A DNA stretch of 31,738 nucleotides from an uncultured Oscillibacter sp. GTDB taxonomy: Bacteria; Bacillota; Clostridia; Oscillospirales; Oscillospiraceae. The notes beneath the pieces were generated by a model. It made no database searches. It saw only the letters and a program-made list of their open reading frames with translations, and was not told the DNA's origin. Location of the stretch: assembly GCF_910579365.1 (NCBI RefSeq), contig NZ_CAJTUX010000027.1:1-31738 (forward strand). The letters are read 5' to 3'. Within the stretch, counting starts at the first letter, position 1. Every line of letters starts with the position of its first letter. Shown here piece after piece: positions 1 through 6,828 of this stretch. The position numbers and the translations under genes were made by a program.

Positions 1-1139
1 ATGCTCAGCCCCAGGCCGAAGCCGCTCTTCTCCCCCCGGGAGGCGTCCGCCCGGTAAAACCGCTCGAACAGCCGGGAGAGCTGCTCCGGCGGAATGGGGT
101 CGCCGGGGTTGGAGACGGTCAGCCGGGCCTGCCGCTCCGTCTTCTCCAGGGTCAGGGTGACGGTTCCGCCCTCCGCGCCGTATTTAATGGCGTTGTCCAG
201 CAGGACGGAGATCAGCCGCCGCAGCCGCTTCCCGTCCCCCAGGACGGCGATGTCCTCCGCAATCTGGTATTCCAGGGACTTCCCCGCCTCGAAGGCCACG
301 GGCTCGAAGGCGAGGGCGCAGTCCTCCGCCGCGTCGGAGAGGGACGTCTCCGCCAGCGCCGCCGGCTGGGTCATGTTGTCCGCCCGGGCCAGGGTCAGCA
401 TCTCCTCCACCAGGTCCCGCATCTGCCGGGACTCGGAGAGGATGTTGTCCGTCCAGCGGGCGGGGCGCTCCTCCTGGGACAGGGCGGCCAGAAGCTCCGC
501 GTTGGATAAAATCACCGTCAACGGGGTCTTCAGCTCGTGGGAGGCGTCAGACAGGAACTGGCGCTGCTGCCCCCAGGCCCGCTCCACAGGCCGGGTGGTC
601 CACCAGGCCAGCAGAATGGAGACGCACAAAAGCAGCAAAAACGCCGCCAGGGCGATGACCAGATAGGAGCCCATCATCTCCTGGAGCATGGCCCGCTCCA
701 TGGACATGTCCACGAAGGCCAGCTTCTGGTAAAGGCCGTTGTCCTGCCGGAGGTAGCGGAGGCTGTAGCTCTGGATCACGCCCTCCGGTCCCTTCTGATT
801 CAGGCAATCCTGCAAAATGGCGGCCAGCTCCTCCGTATCCTCCAGCCCGGCGTAGGTGCCGCCGGTGACGTAGGCGTTCATCCGCCCCTCTCCCCCCCGC
901 CAGACGTGAACGGTGAAATAGGGCAGCAGCAGCTTGTCCCCGCCGATTTCCACGCCGATCTCCCGCTGCCCGCCGCCGGGCAGCTCCGCCTCCTGGATGA
1001 CCCGGTGAAGGACCTGGCGGCTCAGATTCTCCACGTTTCCCTGTAAGGCGGCGAAAATGGCAAGGCACACCGCCGCCAGCACGGCCGTAACCAGGGCCAT
1101 ACAGACGGCCACAAATTTCAGCCGCAGCTTTCGGATCAA
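1..1139 (-). CDS. Sensor histidine kinase, C-terminus cut by window edge
   Basis: Membrane sensor kinase of a two-component system; it would autophosphorylate and pass phosphate to the response regulator encoded just upstream. I read it from a TTG at 1139 preceded by an AAGGGGG ribosome-binding site 8 nt away; no ATG in frame fits. Visible order: transmembrane segment about residues 9-31, extracytoplasmic sensor part about 32-157, second transmembrane segment about 158-178, HisKA box with phospho-acceptor His201 in the SDASHELKTPL motif, N box (LLDNAIKYG), then F box and the first glycines of the G2 box (GFGLGLS), where the window ends. Only the last few dozen residues are missing. The sensed signal cannot be told from sequence. 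The 100-nt gap after the regulator gene is unusually long for such a pair and holds tandem repeats. Call is secure, start codon moderately so. Confidence 0.9.
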   Translation of the reverse strand, partial: MIRKLRLKFVAVCMALVTAVLAAVCLAIFAALQGNVENLSRQVLHRVIQEAELPGGGQREIGVEIGGDKLLLPYFTVHVWRGGEGRMNAYVTGGTYAGLEDTEELAAILQDCLNQKGPEGVIQSYSLRYLRQDNGLYQKLAFVDMSMERAMLQEMMGSYLVIALAAFLLLLCVSILLAWWTTRPVERAWGQQRQFLSDASHELKTPLTVILSNAELLAALSQEERPARWTDNILSESRQMRDLVEEMLTLARADNMTQPAALAETSLSDAAEDCALAFEPVAFEAGKSLEYQIAEDIAVLGDGKRLRRLISVLLDNAIKYGAEGGTVTLTLEKTERQARLTVSNPGDPIPPEQLSRLFERFYRADASRGEKSGFGLGLS

Positions 1140-1165
1140 GGCGGGGACCCCCTTGTCAATAATTT

Positions 1166-1203
1166 TGTGGAAAATGTGGAAAAAGGGTGGAGAGGGGTGG
1201 AGA
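1166..1203. repeat. Two adjacent tandem repeats in the regulator-kinase gap
   Basis: Between the response regulator and kinase genes the plus strand carries TGTGGAAAA twice head to tail (1166-1174, 1175-1183), followed by GGGTGGAGA twice (1185-1193, 1195-1203). Read on the minus strand the first pair is TTTTCCACA repeated, one mismatch from the DnaA-box consensus TTATCCACA. The repeats are seen directly; any protein-binding role is inference. Confidence 0.6.
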
Positions 1204-1239
1204 AGATAAGCGGAACTCACAGTTGACGAAACGGACGTT

Positions 1240-1914
1240 TTAGCCCTCCTCCAGACAGTAGCCCACCATCCGGATGGTGCGGATTTTCACCCGGGCGTGA
1301 ATGTGGGCCAGCTTCTTCCGGAGGAAGGAGATATAGACCTCCACATTGTTGTCCTCCGCGTTGGACTCATAGCCCCAGATTTTCAGCAGCAGCGACTCCT
1401 TGGTCAGCACCAGGTTCCGGTTCAGCATCAAAAGCTCGCAGATGTCAAACTCCTTCCGGCTGAGGCGGACGGACCGCTCCCCGCAGGAGAGGGTGAAGCT
1501 GTTCTTATCCAGCCGCAGCCCGCCGAACTCCAGAATGCCGGTGTTCCGCAGCTCCGGCTGCCGCCGGGCCAGGGCCCGGACGCAGGCCAGCAGCTCCTTG
1601 GGGTCAAAGGGCTTGGTGAGATAGTAGTCCGCCCCCCGGTCCAGCCCCTCCACCTTGTCGGAGACCTCGGACCGGGCGGTGAGCATCAGCACCGGCACGG
1701 CGTTCCCCGCCTCCCGCAGGCGGCGCAGAACGGTGAACCCGTCCAGCTTGGGCAGCATCACGTCCAGCAAAACCACGTCGTAAATGCCGCTGAGGGCGTT
1801 GTCCAGCCCCGCCTCGCCGTCGTGGCAGACGTCGGCGGTATAGCCGTCCATCTCCAGCAGGTCCCGCAGCGTGGCGGCCAGCCGGGTCTCGTCTTCGATT
1901 ACCAGCACCCGCAT
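1240..1914 (-). CDS. OmpR/PhoB-family response regulator
   Basis: DNA-binding response regulator, 224 residues, normal length for the family. The N-terminal receiver domain (about 1-115) shows the acidic pocket Glu7/Asp8, phospho-acceptor Asp51 in VVLLDVMLP, the conserved Thr79 region (MLTA) and Lys101 in LTKPF. The C-terminal winged-helix domain (about 128-222) ends with the usual recognition-helix region (NNVEVYISFLRKKL) and the RTIRMVGYCL wing typical of OmpR-type regulators. The ATG has a strong AAGGAGGAA site. It lies 12 nt after the DUF4340 gene and 100 nt before the kinase gene, all on the minus strand, so the three probably share the promoter at 3114-3142. Targets are unknown. Confidence 0.95.
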   Translation of the reverse strand: MRVLVIEDETRLAATLRDLLEMDGYTADVCHDGEAGLDNALSGIYDVVLLDVMLPKLDGFTVLRRLREAGNAVPVLMLTARSEVSDKVEGLDRGADYYLTKPFDPKELLACVRALARRQPELRNTGILEFGGLRLDKNSFTLSCGERSVRLSRKEFDICELLMLNRNLVLTKESLLLKIWGYESNAEDNNVEVYISFLRKKLAHIHARVKIRTIRMVGYCLEEG

Positions 1915-1926
1915 GGGCGTTCCTCC

Positions 1927-3039
1927 TTACTTTGCTCCCTGCTCTTCCGGCTGGCCGCCGTCCTGGACCGACGGGCCCCGTATGCCGGCCGCGGAGATGG
2001 TCATCAGGGCGTCCGCGCTGTCGGTGGGCAGGGCGTAAATGGTGGCGTCCTCCCCCAGCTGGACGTAGCGGCCGGACCCGTCGGGCATCCGGGCCCCCAC
2101 GGTGAGGGTGAGCGTCTGGTCCAGGCCGCCTGCGGCGTACTCCACCTTCAAAATGGCGTCCGGGTTGGCGAAGCCGCAGATTTCCGCCGCCTCCGCGCTG
2201 GGCAGATAGTCCACGCACTTAGCGAAGGACATGGTCCGAAGGTCGTGCAGCAGGTCCTGGAGCAGGGCGGCGGCGGTGACGTTGTCGCTCCCGGAGAACC
2301 AGAGGACGGACTGCTCCCCCCCGCTGGAGTGCCGGGCGGTCAGGGAGACGGTGGGCCGCTCCGGCTCGGAAGCGGGCTTCTCGCCGCCCTCCTCCCCGTC
2401 CTCCTCCGGGTCCTGGGCGGGGGCGGGGCCCTGGATGGTGATGGCCCGGAGATTTGTCTCGCTAAGGTCCGGCAGCTCCGGCAGAAGGCACATGTCGTAA
2501 ATGGGCAGCTGCATCAGGCGAATCAGGGTGTCCGCCACGATGTAGACCGTGGACTCGTCGCCGTTCATCATCATGTAATAGCTGTCGCCGTCGGTGGTGG
2601 CCTTGCCGAAGGCCAGATTCTGGGCGGAGCCGTCCCCGGCGGTGGCGGTGAGGGTGGCGGAGGGGCTGTCCAGCCCATAGGTCTCCATGCTCTCCGTGGC
2701 GGGAAGGACCTGCTGGAATTTCAGGGCGGCCAGGGTCTCCACAATCTCGGTCACCGTCGCGTCGTTCAGGGGAAAGTCCGGGGTGTCCGCCCAGATCCAC
2801 TTCCCCTCCCCGTCCAGGGCGAAGGAGAGGGTGGCCGCGCCGTTGTAATAGGTCAGCCCGGCGCAGGCGGAGGGGTCCGCCAGGGTGACGGCGCCGTCTA
2901 CGGACTGGCTGGCGGCGCCCGACACCGCCGCCTCCCGCCCCTCCCGGTAGCGCATCCCGAACACGATCAGCAGCGCCGCGAAGAGCACCGCGATGATGGT
3001 GAGCAGCATGGTGACGGTTCGTCTCTCTTTCCAGGTCAT
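1927..3039 (-). CDS. DUF4340-type membrane-anchored protein
   Basis: A 370-residue protein with one N-terminal membrane anchor (about 11-30, hydrophobic LLTIIAVLFAALLIVFG after a basic start) and a large extracytoplasmic part. The extracytoplasmic part contains the DUF4340 pattern: a first unit about 50-190 with WIWADTPDFPLN and YGLDSP motifs and a second unit about 245-350 (the repeat-like IYALPTDS). A very acidic, proline-rich linker lies about 205-232. Family members are often encoded near ABC-exporter or gliding-type transporter genes, but none is visible here; instead it heads an operon with a two-component system, so it could be an accessory sensor or cell-envelope protein (inference). 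Start chosen at the ATG with GGGAGGAT 6-7 nt upstream. No function can be assigned more precisely. Confidence 0.75.
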   Translation of the reverse strand: MTWKERRTVTMLLTIIAVLFAALLIVFGMRYREGREAAVSGAASQSVDGAVTLADPSACAGLTYYNGAATLSFALDGEGKWIWADTPDFPLNDATVTEIVETLAALKFQQVLPATESMETYGLDSPSATLTATAGDGSAQNLAFGKATTDGDSYYMMMNGDESTVYIVADTLIRLMQLPIYDMCLLPELPDLSETNLRAITIQGPAPAQDPEEDGEEGGEKPASEPERPTVSLTARHSSGGEQSVLWFSGSDNVTAAALLQDLLHDLRTMSFAKCVDYLPSAEAAEICGFANPDAILKVEYAAGGLDQTLTLTVGARMPDGSGRYVQLGEDATIYALPTDSADALMTISAAGIRGPSVQDGGQPEEQGAK

Positions 3040-3061
3040 GGATTAATCCTCCCGTTTGAAG

Positions 3062-3081
3062 CCGGCGGCGGAGGCCGCCGG
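3062..3081 (-). other. GC hairpin in the leader of the DUF4340 operon
   Basis: A perfect 8-bp stem (CCGGCGGC against GCCGCCGG, 4-nt loop) lies inside the roughly 68-nt leader predicted from the promoter at 3114-3142, about 10 nt before the ribosome-binding site. There is no U-run after it, so it is not an intrinsic terminator in this direction. It could stabilise the mRNA or affect translation; that is inference. Confidence 0.5.
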
Positions 3082-3113
3082 GGGCTTGTGTTAAAAAAAA
3101 GAATGCAGCCTAT

Positions 3114-3142
3114 ATTATATCCATAGAGCCCAGACTTGTCAA
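3114..3142 (-). promoter_or_regulatory. Sigma-A promoter of the DUF4340/two-component operon
   Basis: Minus strand shows TTGACA (3142-3137), a 17-nt spacer and TATAAT (3119-3114): both hexamers are perfect consensus. Transcription would start near 3107 and run into the DUF4340 gene starting at 3039. Confidence 0.9.
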
Positions 3143-3271
3143 TTTTCTGGTTTCACTATCCGCCTTCCGGCTGAAAAGAAGCTGAAAAGGGACGAAAAAA
3201 GGCGGCCCGGGCGTAAGGTTCACAAAATGTTTTCAAATCGTCAAGATTGATTTCAAATTTTCGGGGTATGC

Positions 3272-3371
3272 TATTACCATCCTCTGCGGAGGAGACACGA
3301 TTTCCTCTCTTTCTGTTTCTTTTCCCTCTTTGCAGCCGGCGGCGGGTTCTCCCGTCCGCCGGATTTTTTTT
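3272..3371 (+). ncRNA. Possible small RNA ending in an orphan terminator
   Basis: The 362-bp gap between the divergent operons contains a strong intrinsic terminator (3336-3371) on the plus strand with no gene before it. Upstream there is an extended -10-like element (TGCTATTAC, 3269-3277) with only a poor -35, then a short possible stem (CCTC-TGC-GGAGG at 3281-3292) and a pyrimidine-rich run. No convincing open reading frame is present. An RNA of about 90 nt is the simplest explanation. I do not recognise it as 6S, SRP, tmRNA or a known riboswitch. Boundaries are approximate at the 5' side. Confidence 0.3.
3336..3371 (+). terminator. Orphan intrinsic terminator
   Basis: GC-rich stem of about 11 bp with one bulged base (CCGGCGGCGGG against CCCGTCCGCCGG, loop TTCT) followed by A and eight T residues. 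It stands upstream of the hydrogenase promoter, so it does not end the hydrogenase transcript; nothing coding precedes it on this strand. On the opposite strand there is no U-run. Confidence 0.85.
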
Positions 3372-3398
3372 GTGTCCGGCCTTGCCAGCAAGAACCTC

Positions 3399-3427
3399 TT
3401 GCAATGTGGGGCGATGTCCGATATAAT
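3399..3427 (+). promoter_or_regulatory. Sigma-A promoter of the [FeFe] hydrogenase gene
   Basis: TTGCAA (3399-3404), a 17-nt spacer and a perfect TATAAT (3422-3427). The start point would be near 3434, giving a leader of about 70 nt before the ATG at 3505 with AGGAGG at 3491-3496. Confidence 0.85.
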
Positions 3428-3504
3428 ATACCCTGAGCCGGTATGGTTTGATATTTCACAAACATCAGACGGCGGAGCCGCCTGAAAAATAGGAGGAAAC
3501 TGCA

Positions 3505-5046
3505 ATGAGAGGTGTACACAGCGCTGTCGACGACATCCGCCGCACCGTATTCAAAGAGGTGGCCAAGCTGGCTCTGGAGGGGGGGGACCCCCGCCTGCTG
3601 GACCAGGTTCCCCTGAAGATGATTCAGGGCGACGTGGCGCACCACCGGCACGACGTCTTTCTGGAGCGGGCCATCGTCCAGGAGCGGGTTCGCCTGGCCC
3701 TGGGGCTGAATATCCGCTTCGCCGGGGAGACCACCCCCGTCAGCGAGGACCTTCAGTGGGCGGAGAAGTCCAAAAAGCACTTTGAAAATCCCCTGGTGAA
3801 CATCATCCCCTTCGCCTGCAACGCCTGCCCGCCCAAGCAGCTGCGCATCACCGACAACTGCCAGGGCTGCATTTCCCACCCCTGCATGAACGTCTGCCCC
3901 AAGGACGCCATCTATATGGACAAGGACAAGCACTGCCACATTGACCAGGACAAGTGCATCAAGTGCGGCAAGTGCTTCAACCAGTGCCCCTACCGGGCCA
4001 TTTCCAAGATCGAGCGGCCCTGCGCCGCCGCCTGCGGCATGGACGCCATCAAGTCCGACGAGCTGGGCCGGGCCAAGATCGACTATGACAAGTGCGTCTC
4101 CTGCGGCATGTGCCTGGTGAACTGCCCCTTCGGCGCCATCGCCGACAAGAGCCAGATCTACCAGGTCTGCCAGAGCCTGCATAAGGGAGAGAAGGTCATC
4201 GCCTGCGTGGCCCCGGCCTTTGTGGGCCAGTTCGGCAAGGACGCCACGCCCGCCAAACTCCACGCCGCCATGAAGGTGCTGGGCTTCTACGACGTGGTGG
4301 AGGTGGCCATCGGCGCGGACCTCTGCACCGTGGAGGAGGCCCACGACTTCCTGGAGGAGGTTCCCGCCAAGCAGCCCTGGATGGGCACATCGTGCTGCCC
4401 CGCCTGGAGCGTCATGGCGAAAAAGCTCTATCCCGAGTTTGCCGACTACATCTCCATGGCCCTGACGCCCATGGTCATCACCGCCCGCATGGTGAAGAAG
4501 GACCACCCGGACGCCAAAACCGTCTTCATCGGGCCCTGCTCCGCCAAGAAGCTGGAGGCCAACCGCCGGACCATCCGTTCCGATGTGGACTTCGTTTTGA
4601 CCTTCGAGGAGATGCTGGGCATCTTCGACGCGGCGGATATTGATTTTGCCAAGCTCCACGTCAATCCCGAGGACGAGATGGACGAGGGCACCGGCATGGG
4701 CCGGGGCTTCGCCGTGGGCGGAGGCGTGGCCGCCGCCGTGGTGGAGGCCATTAAGCACATCGACCCGGACCGGCAGATTAAAATCGAGTACGGCGACGGG
4801 CTGAAGAACTGCCGGAAGATGCTGGCCATGGCCAAGGCGGGCAAACGGGACGGCTATCTGCTGGAGGGCATGGGCTGCCCCGGCGGCTGCGTGGCCGGCG
4901 CGGGCACCATCAGCCCGGTGCGGGACAGCATGATGACCGTGGAGAAGTTCAAGAACCAGGCCCTTTCCATGAGCTGCACCGAGAGTCCCTATCTGGACCA
5001 GCTGGAGGAAGTGGAGAAGAAGTACGAGATTACGCCCCACGATTGA
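3505..5046 (+). CDS. Monomeric [FeFe] hydrogenase, group B type
   Basis: Catalyses reversible proton reduction to H2 with ferredoxin-type electron carriers in fermentation. 513 residues. The N-terminal half is rich in Fe-S ligands: Cys105/108, Cys119/122/127/131, then two ferredoxin-type clusters at Cys151/154/157/161 and Cys197/200/203/207. The H-cluster domain follows with L1 motif TSCCPAW (295-301; Cys297 proton relay, Cys298 cluster ligand), L2 GPCSAKKLE (343-351; Cys345) and L3 EGMGCPGGC (454-462; Cys458 and Cys462). TSCCPAW rather than TSCCPGW is the signature usually linked to group B enzymes, so a sensory or ancillary role cannot be excluded from the motif alone. It is transcribed alone, with its own promoter and terminator; no HydEFG maturases or NADH-linked subunits are in the window. 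Cytoplasmic. Identification is secure, physiological direction is not. Confidence 0.93.
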   Translation: MRGVHSAVDDIRRTVFKEVAKLALEGGDPRLLDQVPLKMIQGDVAHHRHDVFLERAIVQERVRLALGLNIRFAGETTPVSEDLQWAEKSKKHFENPLVNIIPFACNACPPKQLRITDNCQGCISHPCMNVCPKDAIYMDKDKHCHIDQDKCIKCGKCFNQCPYRAISKIERPCAAACGMDAIKSDELGRAKIDYDKCVSCGMCLVNCPFGAIADKSQIYQVCQSLHKGEKVIACVAPAFVGQFGKDATPAKLHAAMKVLGFYDVVEVAIGADLCTVEEAHDFLEEVPAKQPWMGTSCCPAWSVMAKKLYPEFADYISMALTPMVITARMVKKDHPDAKTVFIGPCSAKKLEANRRTIRSDVDFVLTFEEMLGIFDAADIDFAKLHVNPEDEMDEGTGMGRGFAVGGGVAAAVVEAIKHIDPDRQIKIEYGDGLKNCRKMLAMAKAGKRDGYLLEGMGCPGGCVAGAGTISPVRDSMMTVEKFKNQALSMSCTESPYLDQLEEVEKKYEITPHD

Positions 5047-5060
5047 CCGGACCGTATACG

Positions 5061-5093
5061 AAAAAATTGACGGGTTTTGCCCGTCAATTTTTT
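5061..5093 (+). terminator. Intrinsic terminator after the hydrogenase gene
   Basis: A 14-bp perfect stem (AAAAAATTGACGGG against CCCGTCAATTTTTT, loop TTTTG) with a T-run, 15 nt after the stop codon. Symmetric A and T tracts allow it to work in both directions. Confidence 0.93.
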
Positions 5094-5103
5094 TCGCCGG
5101 TGC

Positions 5104-5132
5104 TGTAACATTCGCTTCTTCCGGGGGATATA
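5104..5132 (+). promoter_or_regulatory. Candidate promoter of the ECF sigma operon
   Basis: TGTAAC (5104-5109) lies 17 nt before GATATA (5127-5132), about 60 nt ahead of the sigma gene. TGTAAC resembles -35 elements read by ECF sigma factors, so autoregulation is plausible, but a weak sigma-A promoter is equally possible. Confidence 0.35.
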
Positions 5133-5191
5133 TAAACAGAAGCGCCGCCCCGGCAGCCCCGGCTCCCGCCGCCCGGAAAGGAGGAATGCCT

Positions 5192-5683
5192 GTGGAGGAT
5201 TTACAAAAAGTCTATCAGCAGCACGCCCAAACGGTTTACAAATTCCTCCTGGCGAAAACCGGGAACGAACACCTGGCGGAAGAGCTGACCCAGGAGACCT
5301 TTTACCAGGCCGTCAAGTCCGTGGACCGCTTTGACGGCAGCTGCAAGGTCTCCGTCTGGCTGTGCCAGATTGCCAAGCACCTTTGGTACCAGCACCTCCG
5401 GAAACAAAAGCGGGAGGCCCCGGTTTTGCCCGAGGACCTGCCGGAGGTTCCGGGCCCCTCGGCAGAGGAGGGACTTTTGGAGAAGGAGGGGCGGATGGAC
5501 CTTTTCCGGCTGGTCCACGGCCTGCCGGAGCCGGCGCGGGAGGTGGTGTACCTCCGGGCCTTCGGAGGGCTCAGCTTCCGGGAGATCGGGGACGTGTGCG
5601 GCAGGACGGAGACCTGGGCCCGGGTAACCTTTTACCGGAGCAAGGAGAAATTACGGAACGGAGGCGCGAGGGATGAAGAATGA
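5192..5683 (+). CDS. ECF-type RNA polymerase sigma factor
   Basis: Alternative sigma-70-family factor, 163 residues from this start. Region 2 (about 1-75) has the typical AEELTQETFYQAVKSVDRF core-binding stretch and the VSVWLCQIAKHLWYQHLRK -10 recognition helix; region 4 (about 105-155) has LPEPAREVVYLRAFGGLSFREIGDVCGRTETWARVTFYRSKEKL, a helix-turn-helix. I prefer the GTG at 5192: AAAGGAGG stands 7 nt before it, whereas the ATG at 5186 is only 1 nt from the same site; the difference is two residues. The 3' end overlaps the next gene by 11 nt, so translation is coupled to the anti-sigma factor. Likely responds to an envelope or extracytoplasmic signal through that partner; the stimulus is unknown. 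Confidence 0.93.
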   Translation: MEDLQKVYQQHAQTVYKFLLAKTGNEHLAEELTQETFYQAVKSVDRFDGSCKVSVWLCQIAKHLWYQHLRKQKREAPVLPEDLPEVPGPSAEEGLLEKEGRMDLFRLVHGLPEPAREVVYLRAFGGLSFREIGDVCGRTETWARVTFYRSKEKLRNGGARDEE

Positions 5684-6770
5684 TTTAAGCTGCGGCGTGG
5701 TGCGGGATTTGCTGCCCAGCTATGTGGAAAACCTCCTGGGGGAGGAATCCAGGGAGGCCGTGGACCGGCACCTGGCGGGCTGTCCGGAATGTACGGCCCG
5801 GAAGGAGGCCATGACCGCCCCGGCGGGCCAGGCGGAGGAGACGGCAAAAGAGGTGGATTTTCTCAAGGGGGTGAAAAAGCGGAGCGGCAAGCGGGTGGCC
5901 CTGGCGGTGTTGTGCACAGTAGTGGTGCTGGTGGGGGCTTTCCTGGTAAAGGAATTTGTGATTGGCCGGGCTGTGGACCCGGAATCTATTTCCATTCAGT
6001 GCGCGGAGGTGGATGAACAGGGCAGTCTGACCTTCCTGGCGGACACATATTGGGGAGCCTATGAGCTCCGGGGCCTGAGAAGCACGGAGGAAGACGGTAT
6101 CATCCGTTACACGGCCAGGGAAGTACGGATGAATGCCTTTCAATTCATGGGAGAAGAAGCGTACCGGAAACAGATACCTCTGACCGTTTCACTGAAAAAC
6201 GTCACAGAGGTCTGGTTCTGCGGGCGGCTGGTGTGGCAGGAGGGACTGATTATCCACCCGGACACCCTGCGAATGCTGGAGACGAAAACCCCCTACTGCG
6301 GAGACCCCGCTGCCCTGGGGCGGATCATGGACGCTTTGCGGCTCCAGGAGTTTACGGGAGGGCACACCGTGTCCCTGCAAACCCGTGAGCGCCCCTACGT
6401 TCTGACGCTGAAATTTGAGAAACGAATCAGCCCCTTTATCATATGGGATTGGACGGAATGCTATTTCTTCCAAATTCTGGTCCTGGTGGACAATCTGGAT
6501 GAGGTGGTCTACGCGTTTGACCCGGAAAGGGACAGCGGCAAAACCGTTACCGGCGGCAGAGTCACTGTGGAGTACGCCACAGAGGTCATGGCCAAGCTGA
6601 CGGAGTCTCACAATCTTCGATATGGCACGGACTGGCCCATCCATGAGAATTTTAAAGAGTACGCGGAATCCCCCCTGGAGTATCAGCGCATGATTACGCT
6701 GCTGGAAGAAAGCTGCAGCTATAAACAAGGCTACCCTCTGATCTGGTCGGACAGCTCCGGCCGGTCATGA
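5673..6770 (+). CDS. Zinc-finger anti-sigma factor, membrane bound
   Basis: Partner and probable inhibitor of the preceding sigma factor. The cytoplasmic N-terminus (about 1-45) carries a zf-HC2-like zinc-binding domain with Cys7, His33, Cys37 and Cys40 (HLAGCPEC), the arrangement of ZAS-type anti-sigma factors. One transmembrane segment is at about 75-96, followed by an extracytoplasmic domain of about 265 residues that I do not recognise; it is much larger than in minimal anti-sigma factors and probably senses the signal. Start overlaps the sigma gene (ATG at 5673, GAGG upstream), and the pair ends at a terminator. Sigma-binding activity is inferred from domain and gene order. Confidence 0.85.
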   Translation: MKNDLSCGVVRDLLPSYVENLLGEESREAVDRHLAGCPECTARKEAMTAPAGQAEETAKEVDFLKGVKKRSGKRVALAVLCTVVVLVGAFLVKEFVIGRAVDPESISIQCAEVDEQGSLTFLADTYWGAYELRGLRSTEEDGIIRYTAREVRMNAFQFMGEEAYRKQIPLTVSLKNVTEVWFCGRLVWQEGLIIHPDTLRMLETKTPYCGDPAALGRIMDALRLQEFTGGHTVSLQTRERPYVLTLKFEKRISPFIIWDWTECYFFQILVLVDNLDEVVYAFDPERDSGKTVTGGRVTVEYATEVMAKLTESHNLRYGTDWPIHENFKEYAESPLEYQRMITLLEESCSYKQGYPLIWSDSSGRS

Positions 6771-6774
6771 AAGG

Positions 6775-6803
6775 AAGGACCGCCCCTTACGGGCGGTCCT
6801 TTT
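6775..6803 (+). terminator. Intrinsic terminator between convergent sigma/anti-sigma and car operons
   Basis: Perfect 11-bp stem AAGGACCGCCC against GGGCGGTCCTT (loop CTTAC) with a short T-run, right after the anti-sigma stop. On the minus strand the hairpin follows the carB-dapF stop and is trailed by CCTTTC, so it may serve both directions. Confidence 0.85.
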
Positions 6804-6828
6804 GTAATATTTTTCGACAATTTTCCAA

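Noticed and set aside
1297..3126. A 609-codon plus-strand open frame across the regulator and DUF4340 genes
   Set aside because: Shadow frame with low-complexity content; opposite strand encodes recognised domains with start signals.
3274..5040. A 588-codon minus-strand frame opposite the hydrogenase
   Set aside because: Antisense shadow; the plus frame carries all H-cluster motifs.
5077..5334. An 85-codon frame over the hydrogenase terminator and sigma gene start
   Set aside because: It begins inside the terminator hairpin, overlaps the sigma gene in another frame and has no start signal.
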